Positions 41,926 through 53,966 of a DNA stretch of 64,000 nt are shown one piece after another (position 1 is the stretch's first letter; each line of letters opens with the position of its first letter). A program made the translations under genes and the position numbers. Source of the DNA: Saccoglossus kowalevskii (taxonomy: Eukaryota > Hemichordata > Enteropneusta > Harrimaniidae); NCBI RefSeq assembly GCF_000003605.2, contig NW_003120922.1, forward strand, positions 653,409 through 717,408. Direction: 5' to 3'. The notes below the pieces were generated by a model. It was not told the DNA's origin. It saw only the letters and a program-made list of their open reading frames with translations, and made no database searches.

Positions 41926-43977
41926 GCTCTTGCCCTTTTCCACAAATTTTAATATATTCTTAACAATTGCTTTACCTATAAAACTCTGCACACCATGCTA
42001 TGATCATTCAGTGTTTTGAACTAAACGACTCACCGCTTAGCAAAGTCAATTTTCAGGATTTATTGGCACACAATGTCATGAATCAGGGAATCTAATGGCC
42101 AAAAATAAATCGCCAAATATTGCATCGTACATAAATGAGGACAGCGATTTATTAGGCCTATGTCCTGTGAACTCGTATGATTTGTGTGATGTGCACATGC
42201 ACGGTGCGACTAGTAACAATTACCTAACGTAGCGGTCCTTCACGCCACAGTTGTCACGATGCATTTCAATAAAATAGCATCTAAAACCAAAATAAGGCCG
42301 ACATGTGTAAATACTTGTACATTAGTCTGGTCTATGCAGCCAGCAATAATGAAATTGTAAGAATGGCATTGGCAAAATGATGACCTCGGATGTAGCCATG
42401 TCTAGGGCATGGATATGATTTATAGTCGTCCACTAATGTAATGTTATAGTGTCTATGAAGTATGTGATCTTCATTAATCATTTGTGACCACGCCATTGAT
42501 TATATAGGCTACCACACACTGTATAATATTGAGCAGAAAGCCATGCAACAAACTGCATTTCATTCACCACATTGGCATAGCTGGCTGTACTCATTCTTAC
42601 TTTTTCATGATCATTGTTTGGCCCACTACAATTTTCTTGTGATTTAGGCGGATTTTTGTCACATGCAATAAGCAGCAAGAGCAGCAATGTGTACATCAGA
42701 GTGCTTTTATCATGCTTGTGTTGTTGCTATTGTAGATAAATGGCCACAGCACGAATGTACATAACTGTCATTTATTAGGCAGTAACTGATAGGGGCCTAT
42801 TCCTTGTGCTGATGTCTACATACACATACACATCAGTGAAAGTTTTGCTGTCGCCAGCTGCCATTTTTGAAATGATGCCATCGATCAACAGTTCATGCCA
42901 CTCATCTCAACCTTAAACAATGACATGTGTTGTCATTTGTTATAAAGGCCAAATTTTATTTTTATGGAAATGAGTTCCCTTTTTCTAAAACGAACAAAAG
43001 TTGATATTAATATCATCATGTAAGAAAACAATTGTTTAAAATGATTGTATTTGATGTAGACTGAACATGTTGGGGAAAAAATAAATCTAAAATAATAAAA
43101 TCCCTGCCTAACTACCCAATATTTTTTACCCTAATACTGGAAACACCAAATTTGTTTTTCATTGGCCTCATAATGGTTTGAGATCTTTTCAACATGATCG
43201 ACATAAATAATGAGGGATGAACTGGTATTCTGTACAAACAGGTCCATGCATTTACATTCAGTTTTTCTGGTTTGATGTTGACTCATTTACAGCCCTGTCA
43301 TTGGTGATACCAGGATTTTACTCCTTATAGCATGTGTCTTATGCAAACCAACAATGCTGTCTTTGCACATGGTCAATTCACTTGGGTTATATGTCAGATG
43401 GCACATTGTCATTGCCATGCGTTAAATTCATTACTTTTACGAGTTATATCAGTCTGATGGGATTGATATCATCAATGATATTCCTATGAAGTACAATTAC
43501 ATTTGATATAGTCTCTTTGCACTCACTTTATTTCCTATTCATTCTAAATGGACAGTTGCATGAACATACAATACCCTAAAAGTAAGGGGGTATATTTGTA
43601 CGACACCCTGTAATTTTGCATGATATGGGTCTATAATACTGTCTTGTACAATGTTGTAAACAGTTAACTACTGGTTTTGTACAGTTTATTGTTGCTGCAT
43701 ATATACAGACAACAAGATATAATATGACTACTACCAAATTGGTTGTGATACCTATCATTTTGGTCTTCCGTCAACACTTGTGTGCTTTTGCACCATGAGT
43801 CGCTTCATGCACATCATACCAGATTTAATCATGACACTCTGTTGACAACACTAATTTACCTCATTATAATGTTAATGTGCATAACCTGTGTTAATTTTCA
43901 ATGAGAGGATGCTTGAATGCACGGCAGTGCTTTCAGCTTCCTCTCGCCAGTTATTTACAATGTGCCTCAAGATTTAA

Positions 43978-44095
43978 TTATGGAAGTCCAACCATTTCCA
44001 AAGCATTATCTATTTCAACAATGTTCTTCCTATTGAAAATTCCTCTACTCAACACCTTACTCAAATCATTCATTACCTTTATATAATCCTCACAA
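43978..44095 (-). CDS. Nested gene: C-terminal coding piece, function unknown
   Basis: Thirty-eight codons run from the gap edge to a TAA stop. The product starts CEDYIKVMNDLSKVLSRG, continues with an IFNRKN segment and ends DNALEMVGLP. The composition is protein-like: alternating hydrophobic and charged residues that would form amphipathic helices, and no low complexity. It differs from the random frames around it and is shadowed by no other real gene. It is open into the assembly gap, so the upstream junction is unseen. I do not recognise the family. It lies in the intron of the peptide-precursor gene on the opposite strand, within the CpG-poor block. Confidence 0.55.
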
Positions 44096-44622
44096 NNNNN
44101 NNNNNNNNNNNNNNNNNNNNNNNNNNNNNNNNNNNNNNNNNNNNNNNNNNNNNNNNNNNNNNNNNNNNNNNNNNNNNNNNNNNNNNNNNNNNNNNNNNNN
44201 NNNNNNNNNNNNNNNNNNNNNNNNNNNNNNNNNNNNNNNNNNNNNNNNNNNNNNNNNNNNNNNNNNNNNNNNNNNNNNNNNNNNNNNNNNNNNNNNNNNN
44301 NNNNNNNNNNNNNNNNNNNNNNNNNNNNNNNNNNNNNNNNNNNNNNNNNNNNNNNNNNNNNNNNNNNNNNNNNNNNNNNNNNNNNNNNNNNNNNNNNNNN
44401 NNNNNNNNNNNNNNNNNNNNNNNNNNNNNNNNNNNNNNNNNNNNNNNNNNNNNNNNNNNNNNNNNNNNNNNNNNNNNNNNNNNNNNNNNNNNNNNNNNNN
44501 NNNNNNNNNNNNNNNNNNNNNNNNNNNNNNNNNNNNNNNNNNNNNNNNNNNNNNNNNNNNNNNNNNNNNNNNNNNNNNNNNNNNNNNNNNNNNNNNNNNN
44601 NNNNNNNNNNNNNNNNNNNNNN
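44096..44622. other. Assembly gap (527 N)
   Basis: A run of N hides the middle of the nested gene: the end of one exon, probably an intron, and the start of the last coding exon. Open frames drawn across it are artefacts. Confidence 0.99.
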
Positions 44623-44697
44623 ATTCTTTCCGATCAAGTACTTTAACATCACCCTCTTGATTCAAATGACATAACTGGAGACTTAAGACATCACCTA
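44623..44697 (-). CDS. Nested gene: internal coding exon, function unknown
   Basis: The frame reads VGDVLSLQLCHLNQEGDVKV and then LDRKE at the gap edge, which is convincingly protein-like. The acceptor is taken as AAG|TAGG at 44698, which joins in phase 1 to the exon at 44782-44836. A neighbouring TATAG|GAAG acceptor at 44701 has a better consensus but would put a stop in frame with that exon, so it fits only if the upstream exon is different. The gap truncates the exon. No family recognised. Confidence 0.5.
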
Positions 44698-44781
44698 CTT
44701 CCTATAACACACAACACCATATTCACATAGTTGTTCATACATGTATACATTATCACAGCAAAATCAATTCTATAAATTTAC

Positions 44782-44836
44782 CAATTGTCTCAAGCAAATC
44801 ATTTGCCCATATTAAGTATAGCTTTTTGTAAGCCAT
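44782..44836 (-). CDS. Nested gene: probable first coding exon
   Basis: An ATG at 44836-44834 opens MAYKKLYLIWANDLLETI and ends ATTG|GTAAAT, a good donor in phase 1. The ATG directly follows ATTAG, a possible acceptor, so the 5' UTR may be on a separate exon near 45.4 kb. Joined to the next exon the protein would begin MAYKKLYLIWANDLLETIVG, giving a continuous hydrophobic and acidic pattern. The assignment rests on frame continuity and splice signals only. The first residues show no signal peptide, so the product is likely intracellular. Confidence 0.4.
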
Positions 44837-45339
44837 CTAATACTTGTGGCTTGTGTTTCAATTACATAACGTTAGTCCAAATATGTCAGCTATTATTTGA
44901 ACACTCAGGAAAAACAGAATCCCATTATCAAGGTCACATCTATATTGCGCTGGTCATGCTAACTCTGGATCAATAAACAATTAAAACATACTGCATTGTT
45001 AGACTCTTCATGCCAAGGGGGATACACTCTTTAATTAATTTCCCCGTAGGCACACGTACTAGCCTTGAATTAAACCAAACTTACATGTAGACTACTTATT
45101 CGCAATTATAGTATATCAATACATATCAACATCGGCCAAAATACACCTCGGGCAATGAATGAGGCTATAAACCTAAGGCACAAACAACTATGCGTAAATA
45201 TTGAGACGAATCCAGATACAATTAGCAATGGGTTAAATATTGTTTAATTCTAAGAAAACGAATTCTGAAATGATATGAAAAGATACGATAGATATGAAAA
45301 TGTACATTTCAGATCAACGCAAACGACGCCATTAAACCG

Positions 45340-45450
45340 AATTCTCATAGCACTCGTTCGTTCGCCTTACAGCGTCAACAAGTTCGCGGCGTCTGTGTGA
45401 GGTGATGTGCGTACAAAGTTGTTCGACAACCGTTTTAGTTATTCCAGAGA
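45340..45450 (-). promoter_or_regulatory. Presumed 5' end of the nested gene
   Basis: CpG density rises sharply here (CGTTCG, TTCGCGGCGTC and others). On the minus strand, a TTGTTGACGCT|GTAAGG donor at 45370 could end a noncoding first exon. It would splice to the coding exon about 530 bases downstream. No TATA box is seen, as expected for a broadly expressed gene. Confidence 0.35.
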
Positions 45451-46080
45451 ATAGATTATGATAGTGTAAAACCTGTTTATATATGGGAAAAACACAAATG
45501 TCTCAACATAAACAGAATTAAGATATATGAATTTTCGTTTATGCTCAGTGTATCTAAAATTCCACCGCGTTTGTTACGTGTATGTTCTCTTTTACTATGT
45601 GCGCTTCCAAAACGCTTCGTTGCAGTTTTGAGTTACGGCATTTGAGGGATTAGTTATATCCATAAAACAGAAGTTATAATGGTTTAATATAAAAGCAATA
45701 AAACATTGGTCGGCTAGGTATACCGCGAGAGTTTCCTTTTACTGTTATGTCTGTGTCGGACTTCAATACACAATCCCGTAGTTTTTCCATACACTGGCAA
45801 TGATTTGGTGCTTAACTAACTAACTTTTTAGTTCGTAGAATAACACCCAGTTCAGTTTAAGTATTATATTGATATGTTTAAAACAAAATCGCAGATTGAA
45901 TTCCCGAAATATATACTGATTACATGCAAGTCAGTATAACGAATTTCCCCCATTAACATTCGATTATTTTCTGGCGGTTCACAGCCAGAAACATAGGACA
46001 TGTTTTGTTTTTTATTATTTCCACGTCCACGCTGCTATTATAGATGCAATAATGCTCTGCGTATATATTCAATTTTCCAG

Positions 46081-46719
46081 GTTGATGATACAGACGACAA
46101 AAGAAGTTGGAAAGCAGGGTTAATTAAAAAAGATGATACGGAGTTAGATAAAAAGTGGAAAGCAGGACTTTTTAAGAAAGACGAAGAAGACGCAGCGGAC
46201 GATGAAAAACGCTGGAAAGCGGGACTTTTTAAAAAAGACGATGAGAAAAGGTGGAAAGCTGGTTTGTTTAAAAAAGATGTCTACGACGATGAGGAGGAAA
46301 AGCGCTGGAAGGCAGGCCTTTTCAAGAAGGATGACAGTAAACGTTGGAAAGCGGGTTTGTTTAAGAAAGACGCTGAACTAGACGCAGAAAAACGCTGGAA
46401 GGCAGGCCTCTTCAAAAAAGACGAAGACGACGCCGAAGAATCGAAGCGCTGGAAGGCGGGTTTGTTTAAGAAGGACGCAGAGGATGAGAAACGATGGAAG
46501 GCCGGCTTATTCAAAAAAGACGCAGAACAAGACAAAAGATGGAAGGCAGGACTTTTCAAGAAAGATGACGATCTTGATGAAAAGAAATCGTGGAAAGGAG
46601 GCATTTACAAAAGGGACGCTAAACGATGGAAAACTGGAATTCTTATTAAGAGGAATTCACCGGAAACGGAATATGACGTTGATAATAAAATCTTGGAAGA
46701 AATTGAAAAAGACTACGAA
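46081..46719 (+). CDS. Exon 2: twelve-copy WKAGLF peptide array of the precursor
   Basis: This exon has 213 codons (residues 28-240). Twelve peptides lie between dibasic sites, typically KR before and KK after. The order is SWKAGLI, nine WKAGLF, SWKGGIY and WKTGILI. Spacers are short (3-9 residues) and almost entirely Asp/Glu/Ala, such as DEEDAADDE, DDE and DAELDAE. Prohormone convertases would cut at KR/KK and carboxypeptidase would trim the lysines, releasing free-acid hexapeptides; no glycine amidation donor follows any copy. Acidic spacers offsetting basic peptides are common in neuropeptide and antimicrobial precursors. The exon begins after a TTTTCCAG acceptor in phase 0 and ends GAA|GTAAGT in phase 0. 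The open frame running on past 46719 and the antisense frames here are shadows. It is much richer in GC than its flanks. Family not recognised. Confidence 0.88.
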
Positions 46720-49700
46720 GTAAGTGTACACAACTTGCCAATACATTGCATCTATTTTTAATCGTTCCGGGCTTTTGGGCGTTGAGTCCTACATGAACAA
46801 TAAAAAATACGGAGACCACTAATAACAATTTGCTAAATGATTAAGTTCATGAAATAAAACATTCACACCGATGAAAACTTAAAATATAATTAGATTTGTT
46901 TTTCAGCGAGGTGAACTGCCTTAATGAATATCTCAATATGTTTACTAGTGATAAGAATCGTTTTATTAGTCTTAAACCAAGCTATTAATATATTATGTGA
47001 TAATGCCTATTTTGACAAGGTTAGGTTTGGTTAGTTTTGGTTTTACACTGCTTAATTAAACGGTCCTGACCTTACAAATTTAAACATTTGATGTCTAAAA
47101 TCTTGTACAAGTACGTGAAATTGTTAACTGCACATACAAGCGAGCTTCGTGGACGAAAATCTTTTAAATCGATACAGTTTGAAGTGTCCCTTAATAGAAA
47201 TGACACTACACTAATCCGGTGTTATTGCGATGCTGTTTGGTCGTGTCAAGTACTATACCTGATATCGGGTATTATGAATCGTTGAGATATAATACAACAT
47301 TCGTATAAGTTGAGTCAACGCATTAATCACAGGCACAGCACCCAAGAGATTGAAAATGACTTTGTTAATAATTTCAGCTCGTTTCGTGTTTAGCCCCGAG
47401 GTAGGAAAATTGTAATCGGCAATCAAAAACAATAAATTGTATTGAACAAAAAAACTATCAACAAGTTCAGCGTAATGACTGAACAGAGTTTTCTTAAGTA
47501 ACATACAATGTTTCAATTATTAAAAATTATCTTGAAATTGCGCCCCGGTGTATAATTCAACTGAAAGCAATCTAGCAAAAATCCATGTACAATCACATGG
47601 GGCTGGCATTAAATGCTATCAATCAGATTCAATGAAACTTTAGATTTGACCATTTAGGTTATACAATAGCGAAAGTTGATATTGTGCTCCAAAATTGAAT
47701 AATATTAAACTATAACGCTATTGCACGTTTTGCTTTACGAAAAGAATACATTACAATAAACGATTTTGTTGATTAAAAGTAGCTACTTTGATTCCAGCCA
47801 TGTGGCATACGGTGTGCTCAAAAATACATACAATTATTCCCTAATTAACAATTGCTAGAAATATACATCGTACTGTTCCACTCTCATGAGACGGGATACT
47901 GTCGCACATCGTCCTATTCGTTAAGCGCACCCCACGACACTTGTACCGCGCGTGGAATAAGTTGTTTGTATTTGCTTAAAAAAATTGAAACGCGCTCTGC
48001 ACGACGACTGTTGCGTTTCAGTTTGTTAACAATAGTAGCATGAATGCAGCCAATGCGTACTTAAAGAGATCAGTGTTTTCTATGAATGATGTTCGCGATG
48101 GCTCAACGCATTGAGGCATGGCTGACTGTATTCTATAAATTCTAAATCGAAAAGCGTACGACAGTCAACGATTTTGAAGGAATTTGTTCAGCCTTCATCA
48201 CTTACATATTTTGTACATCTGGATTGTACATTATACCGCCAAAAGCAGCTGACTAACATTTTGTATCAGTTCGCGCATAATGATAAGCTCATTTACATAT
48301 AAATATAACATTCGTTGACCATTGTAAATCAATTAAACAATGGATGTCGTTATATTGGACTGACTACGTTAATATTCTGTGTCGTTACTACACCCTCATG
48401 GGAGATGAACTCAGAGATAAACCGGAACGAGTTCAGTTTATAAGAAAATAAAATCACCCCAAATATATTTGAATTCTGGTAAAACAGCTCATACCACAAT
48501 TTTATAACGCGAACCTGCCAAATATTACGCGACAAAACGTGTTCGTGCTCATATAGTGGGAATGTCTACTCATTCACAAAAGTAAAACATTGCTGTCAAA
48601 AGCAACATCGCAGCCATATCCATCTCGGTCTGTGACGATGGCGTGTGATTACATCTAATTCTCCAATAACCTTTAGTGAAAAATTACTAAACGCTTTAGT
48701 ACACATGTTTAACTTCAGAAAACAACGAATATTTACAGAAAGCAGTCATTACAGTTATGAACTGTCAATTGTTTGCACAATGTCCAATGCTACATTTTGA
48801 ATTTGTGTATTTCGACATTTTGTCAACAATTTTGCTCCGATTTCTTGCCATACAGTCACCCGCTTTGGTCTCTCAGGAGATGGCTCTTGGAGATAATTGA
48901 ATCAAAGTCATGTATGACATTCTACGTGGCGTTGCTGTCACCCAACTCCTTTCAATTACAATGGCATATTTTACTAAAAGATTCCGACGAAAAAAAGTTG
49001 CTCAACGTTTTTCATTGCGCGGTAATCGTACGGGTTTTGTGGGTTGAGTAGTATTAGTATGGATCGCACGTTTTCTACGACGCATTCCATCTGATGTGCC
49101 AGCCTTGACTACCAAGCAAGTCTCTTTTATCTCTATTCATTTTACCTTACATTAGTTTTGAATTAGAATTTAATCAATATCGTCATTGAGTCGCTAAACG
49201 CCATGAACGAGCCGGCAAAGCGAACTTCGTGTAATGTGGAATATAGGTCGGTTCAATGATGTGTCTCGTTAAAAAGCGAGAATCAAAGCTGCGGTTCATG
49301 CGAAGCAGTGCGAGTCTAATCGTATAGTACTGCAACGCACTATAATCCCCAAAACTAAATTGTACGTTTGTATTATGCATACGTTATTAAGTGATTATCT
49401 TCGTATAAAATATTATAACCAAGTAAGTTCGTATCTTATGTGTCCATCCAATGAACCCCGGCACTTGAATCTCTCTTTATTCACGTATACGAAATGGAAA
49501 TTGCATGCTTATGATAATTATGAAAATTTATGAGAGCAACTGAGAGTTCGCATTAATTTTAAACAAACGGAATTTTCTGTATATTTACGGGGAAAAAATA
49601 GAAACAAAGACCACTTGCAAAAACGCCTGCCACAGGTGGCCACATATGATAATATTTTTTGCATGCGACGTCAACGCACCTATATACTGCAGTACCTTCC

Positions 49701-52700
49701 GAGTTTGTACAGTAGTAACTATCATTTAAAAATACTAATTTAAACAGTAGATCGGAACAGTAAATAAATACCGTCCCCAGGGTTTGATGATTTAAACGTA
49801 TCCTACTACCTCCGATTAAACCGTCTATTCGAGAGAGCTCGTTTAATTTACCCCGAAGCGTAAACGTGGCAAGAGACATTTTCGCTGGTGGAAAATTGTT
49901 GTCGCTAAACTAAATTGGTCCTCGGAGAGTTGGCGTTTATAGTAATTTGTTATACGCTAGGCATTGAAAGCACGATGGTCAATGCCATTAATGGTCTACT
50001 TTCGTAGGACGAGCTCCTCAGACAAATGCCGATAATTTGTTTATACAAAACGAGCTATCAGAGGAGGTTATCATTATTCAGATTCGTTATCGTTCATGTC
50101 GTTGCTGTAACACTCCTGAAGATAAATTAAACTGAGTTGAGAAGAACGGCAAGCACATGCAGCATCATGAACATATATCCCATAATATTCCACATTATAT
50201 CCCACATGCGTTTGCAAAATGTCCGATATTTTCTTGGTGGCCGCTCAGAACTTGTTTAATGTATGTATATTAAGCTATATGATAAATGTAATTGTGTTTA
50301 AAAAAAATCATCAAAAACACGAATGTTCATGCATCATATATTTTTTCTCATCATATCAGGTGAAAAAAAGTATAATGACAAAACACGTCTATCTGCTTTG
50401 ATTGAGCTGTCAGCCTGGTGTTTATCGTGGGTGAACACAATTTTAATTCTCGTTTAAACAACAAGTTTAATATAAATTTAATCATTGTAACGTAGACGGG
50501 TTGTTCTAATACATCAAACTTGAAGACCCACAAAACACGTATTGTTATGAATTAAGACCATAAAAACCATATTTTAGAAAACTTTTAGCTATTCAAATTC
50601 AACCGAACTAGGAATGGTGTCTGCAATTAAATCAATACTTGTCTTTATTGAAATCATAAACAGATTAATACTCTTTATTTATTAATTAAGATCAATATCC
50701 ATAATCCTTTTTCATTTATATTGATTTAAGATTTGAAGCCAGTGTATTTAAAAACCGTACCAGCGCTGTATTCATGTTGCGTTTCATAGATATTCCCTCA
50801 GGGTCGGGGTAATTATCGTCCGAGTGCGTTTAGCCCCTTCAGTCTGCACACTGAGACAAATCGATGTAATGCGCTAATCTTACAGATGGAGCAGCTGTTT
50901 TTTCAGTAACGTAGACGGAGGTCATTTTTTTGATCTTATAGAACATATTAATAGTCGTCTTATTTAGAAAATATGAAATGCGTATTGTGAGTATGAAAGG
51001 GATTAAAATTGTTTATAACTATATTGCCTACACCTGTTATTACATTCATTTCGAAGGAATATGTAATAGCGGTAACCGATCAGTTATATGACAGTTCTGT
51101 AAGGTGTTTACAAAATGTTGACGATGGTACAATGTGGTGATTTGAACTTTAGGTAAAACTGAAAAAAAAGACACGTAAAAACAATCTGCTAATGGAACTA
51201 TTAAGGTGAAGGTATTTTCCACTTACATAAAGTATTAACTCTTTACGACATTGCGGTATAAAAAGCGATAACTGTTGATAGCTCGTTTAGTTTATACACG
51301 GCGCCCCCATTGTTGTTGATTGTGGGATGATCGATGACCCTGTTCTGGGTTCAAAACCATGTAAATTTTTTGCCATCTTCTGTGTCAGTTTGTTTTAATC
51401 AAATGTTGAAACAAGATTTGCGTGATTTTGATAAAAACTAAACTTATCTACGCTTTGCCCAGCTCAAACTCACAATTGAATTAACAATAACCCCCTACCC
51501 AAAGGTCTACACTTCATCTCAAACAACTTACCCCAAACAGATCATTTCAACAACTGACGTGAATGAAATACACAACCACGTAGGGCGTTTCAGGGAAAAC
51601 TATTTTACAAGATCCATGTTTGGTTGTATTAACGCCCTGATTGCCACTGATTTGCAGATACGTTATATTGAGTGGTATTTAAGGCTTGAAAAACGATTCA
51701 CATTCATTAATAAATAACACTACACTGAGAAGGTCAACTAGGGTTAAATGGAAAACTCATTAAACACTCCTAATCGTGTGTGTGGGAATTGTTTACCAGC
51801 ACGTGCCTCATGGTTTTAGCATTGTCCATTTCCATGCACATATACGATCTCTATGTTGAAGACAACTATGTTGCCCGATCCGAAAATTAAAATAGAACTC
51901 ACAAACATTTCGATAGGTGGTGATAAATTACGTCATTGTATTTAAATCTATAGATCAGCTGATTACCAGCAATACAATTGATTACGACAGAGGAGTGTAC
52001 CTCGTTAAGTTTCATGTTCGAGTGGGGAGAGAACAATTAAGGCTTATTGATCGAGTCCATCTGTCATGACGTCACACTTGATTTATCGCGGAGCTACATA
52101 TAAAAATAGCATTTTAATACCAAATATGGATTGTTAGGTTCATTTCATCTTCTCTCATATTGTCCTAGGTAGGTCTTTCGTGACATATCGTCTGCAGACT
52201 TTTTATGGATTCTCTATTTGAAATAAACAAAATAGACACCATTATCGATTTGAATCTACTTGTTTATTTCCTAATTGAACGCACGGATTTGATGAAGCAT
52301 TTATGTTAATCTCATATATTTCTATCTTGAGATCCGTTCGTCGCTGAAAGGGTTTTCAGAATTGCCCGTGTTATATCATCAATATAATTGATAGACGTGT
52401 CTACTGTCCATCATATGTCCATCAACATTGTGCAGTCTTACTATCAAGTTACATGACACTTACTACGCAGCATAGTGACACTCACGCAATGTTTCTGGCA
52501 CAGTGGATTCAGTACAACAGAATCTTACATTAGCTTAATTGAGGAAAAGTCAATATTTTGTATACAGTATAACCATCTGACATTTTGAGTATTTTCCATG
52601 CTAATTGTTTTTGTAGTTGCCTCGAACTGATTTTAGTGACAATTTAACCCAAGCTAAACGTATATAATCTGGTATCAGATATTATCATAAATTACGTGTG

Positions 52701-53679
52701 TAATTATACCTACCATTAGTAGCATATACCTATGTTTTCCATAATTGTTGACATATAATTCATGGGTATATTTAAAGTAAAACCTAATAACCGATTGCCC
52801 AAATCAGGAGATTTCTTAATTGAAAGTTACACACAGGTGGCGGGAAGTACGTCCATGAGTAGCCCCGATTAATGTAGTAAAATAGATGTAAAACTTAAGA
52901 ATTATTATTCCTAAAATAAAAGGATAAATGAATATATATTGACAATTTGCATATTAAAGGTCAAGTACAAAATTCAAAAAATAAAATTAAAATTAGTGTA
53001 CTTCAACTCTGTTCCACATTTATCAAATATATAACAGGCCTGATGGTTAATTTAGTCATGATTATAAGTTCCCATTGCAACATGTGAAACTGTTCCATTT
53101 GTTTGCGGTTCCCTAGAAGAGAGCTCTATCGAGTCATTAAATTGATTTTTCTCAGTGTTTTTTATTCTATTTCAAACGACTTTCTCGGCAGTTTCGGTAA
53201 TGAGGAGTTATTTTATCTGCCGGTATTCCGCTTAATTAATGTGCATGTCTCTTTTTGAAGTTTGTATGTACGCGTGTCTTTGCGTTGTTGACCTCAATAC
53301 TTGACAGAAGTGAAGCTTTAGTACCGACAAATGTTGGTCGTAGAACAAGCGTGTGGTTTCAATTTGACAGTACAATATACGTCTGTTATTTAATATCCGT
53401 GATTCAATGTCTTCATTCCTTTATATTTCTAAGTTTGTTTATTTGTTAACACGCTGCGCTAGAATATACACTAAGGCATTGAAAACACAAATCATTTTTT
53501 TTTATTTATATATTTCAATTAAAAATACAAATTTAATTGAATATTTGGAAAATAGTTAAATTTTAATGAGTTGAATTAGCTCTGTGCATTACCGAAAAAA
53601 CCCGAGTAGGCTAGTAATGGAAGAGTCATATCAGTTTATTGTCTTATAATTACTAATTAATGTAATCTACATTTCACAG
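46720..53679 (+). other. Intron 2 of the WKAGLF gene (6.96 kb)
   Basis: It runs from GTAAGT to an ATTTCACAG acceptor. The content is AT-rich with only short chance frames. No nested gene or clear repeat is supported. Confidence 0.6.
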
Positions 53680-53761
53680 GAACTTAATGAGCTCACATCG
53701 TGTATAGTTGCGTTGAGGGAATTGGGATACGAAGTTATGAAACCAGACATGCAGCAACAAG
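53680..53761 (+). CDS. Exon 3: acidic/helical tail of the WKAGLF precursor
   Basis: Twenty-seven codons plus one base encode ELNELTSCIVALRELGYEVM and then KPDMQQQ. The acceptor is CTACATTTCACAG|GAA in phase 0, matching exon 2. The donor is CAAG|GTACGC in phase 1. The sequence continues the helix-prone, Glu-rich end of exon 2 (ILEEIEKDYE), so residues 229-259 may form one amphipathic helix. Cys248 is the first of three tail cysteines. If the donor is skipped, the frame runs on to a stop near 53872, so an alternative C-terminus is possible. Confidence 0.65.
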
Positions 53762-53966
53762 GTACGCATCGAAGATGCCAGACATGTGTATTTTTTATTG
53801 ATTTGGGAATAAACAGAAATATTGCAAGCTGCATTTTGATCGCATGGCATTCATTATCGAAAAAATACCCATAATATACTGAAATCTTAAATGTTATACT
53901 ATATTCTCCTAAATCTTGGCATTCGTCTGTTTTGATATTTAACAATAATGATGGAATGTTTATACC

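Larger units (their letters stand above)
42300..45000 (-). other. CpG-depleted block: body and likely 3' UTR of the nested gene
   Basis: By hand count, 42301-44095 holds only about 16 CpGs in 1.8 kb, while neighbouring stretches of similar AT content carry several times that density. TpG and CpA are common. The block coincides with the minus-strand coding pieces at 43978-44836. The roughly 1.7 kb left of the stop codon has no coding exon and is likely 3' UTR. Minus-strand AATAAA signals (TTTATT on the plus strand) occur at 42955, 42771 and 42148. I cannot tell which, if any, is used. Confidence 0.5.
23278..46080 (+). other. Intron 1 of the WKAGLF gene (22.8 kb)
   Basis: It runs from GTAGGT to a pyrimidine-rich TTCAATTTTCCAG acceptor. 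It contains the nested minus-strand gene at 42.3-45.4 kb, an RFX X-box at 31865, a hairpin at 25997-26055, a CpG-rich patch with a possible donor at 41.6-41.92 kb and an assembly gap. I saw no further plus-strand peptide-coding exon; the short frames elsewhere look like chance. Confidence 0.6.

Noticed and set aside
42478-42696. Minus-strand frame beginning MYTLLLLLLIAC, signal-peptide-like
   Set aside because: It lies in the probable 3' UTR of the nested gene. It has no splice or promoter context, and one hydrophobic start among many short frames is expected by chance.
43576-43758. Minus-strand frame of 60 codons with a hydrophobic start
   Set aside because: Same reasons: in the probable 3' UTR, short, and without context.
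46000-46080. Extension of the repeat frame upstream to an ATG at 46000
   Set aside because: The stretch crosses a clear pyrimidine tract and CAG acceptor. It encodes no good signal peptide, and exon 1 provides one in the right phase.
46281-46604. Minus-strand open frame of 107 codons rich in Ser, Phe and Leu
   Set aside because: It is the antisense shadow of the repetitive WKAGLF array; its own repeats only mirror those of the sense frame.
51330-51365. GGGTTCAAAACC resembling a tRNA B box
   Set aside because: No foldable tRNA body upstream, so treated as chance or a very decayed SINE.
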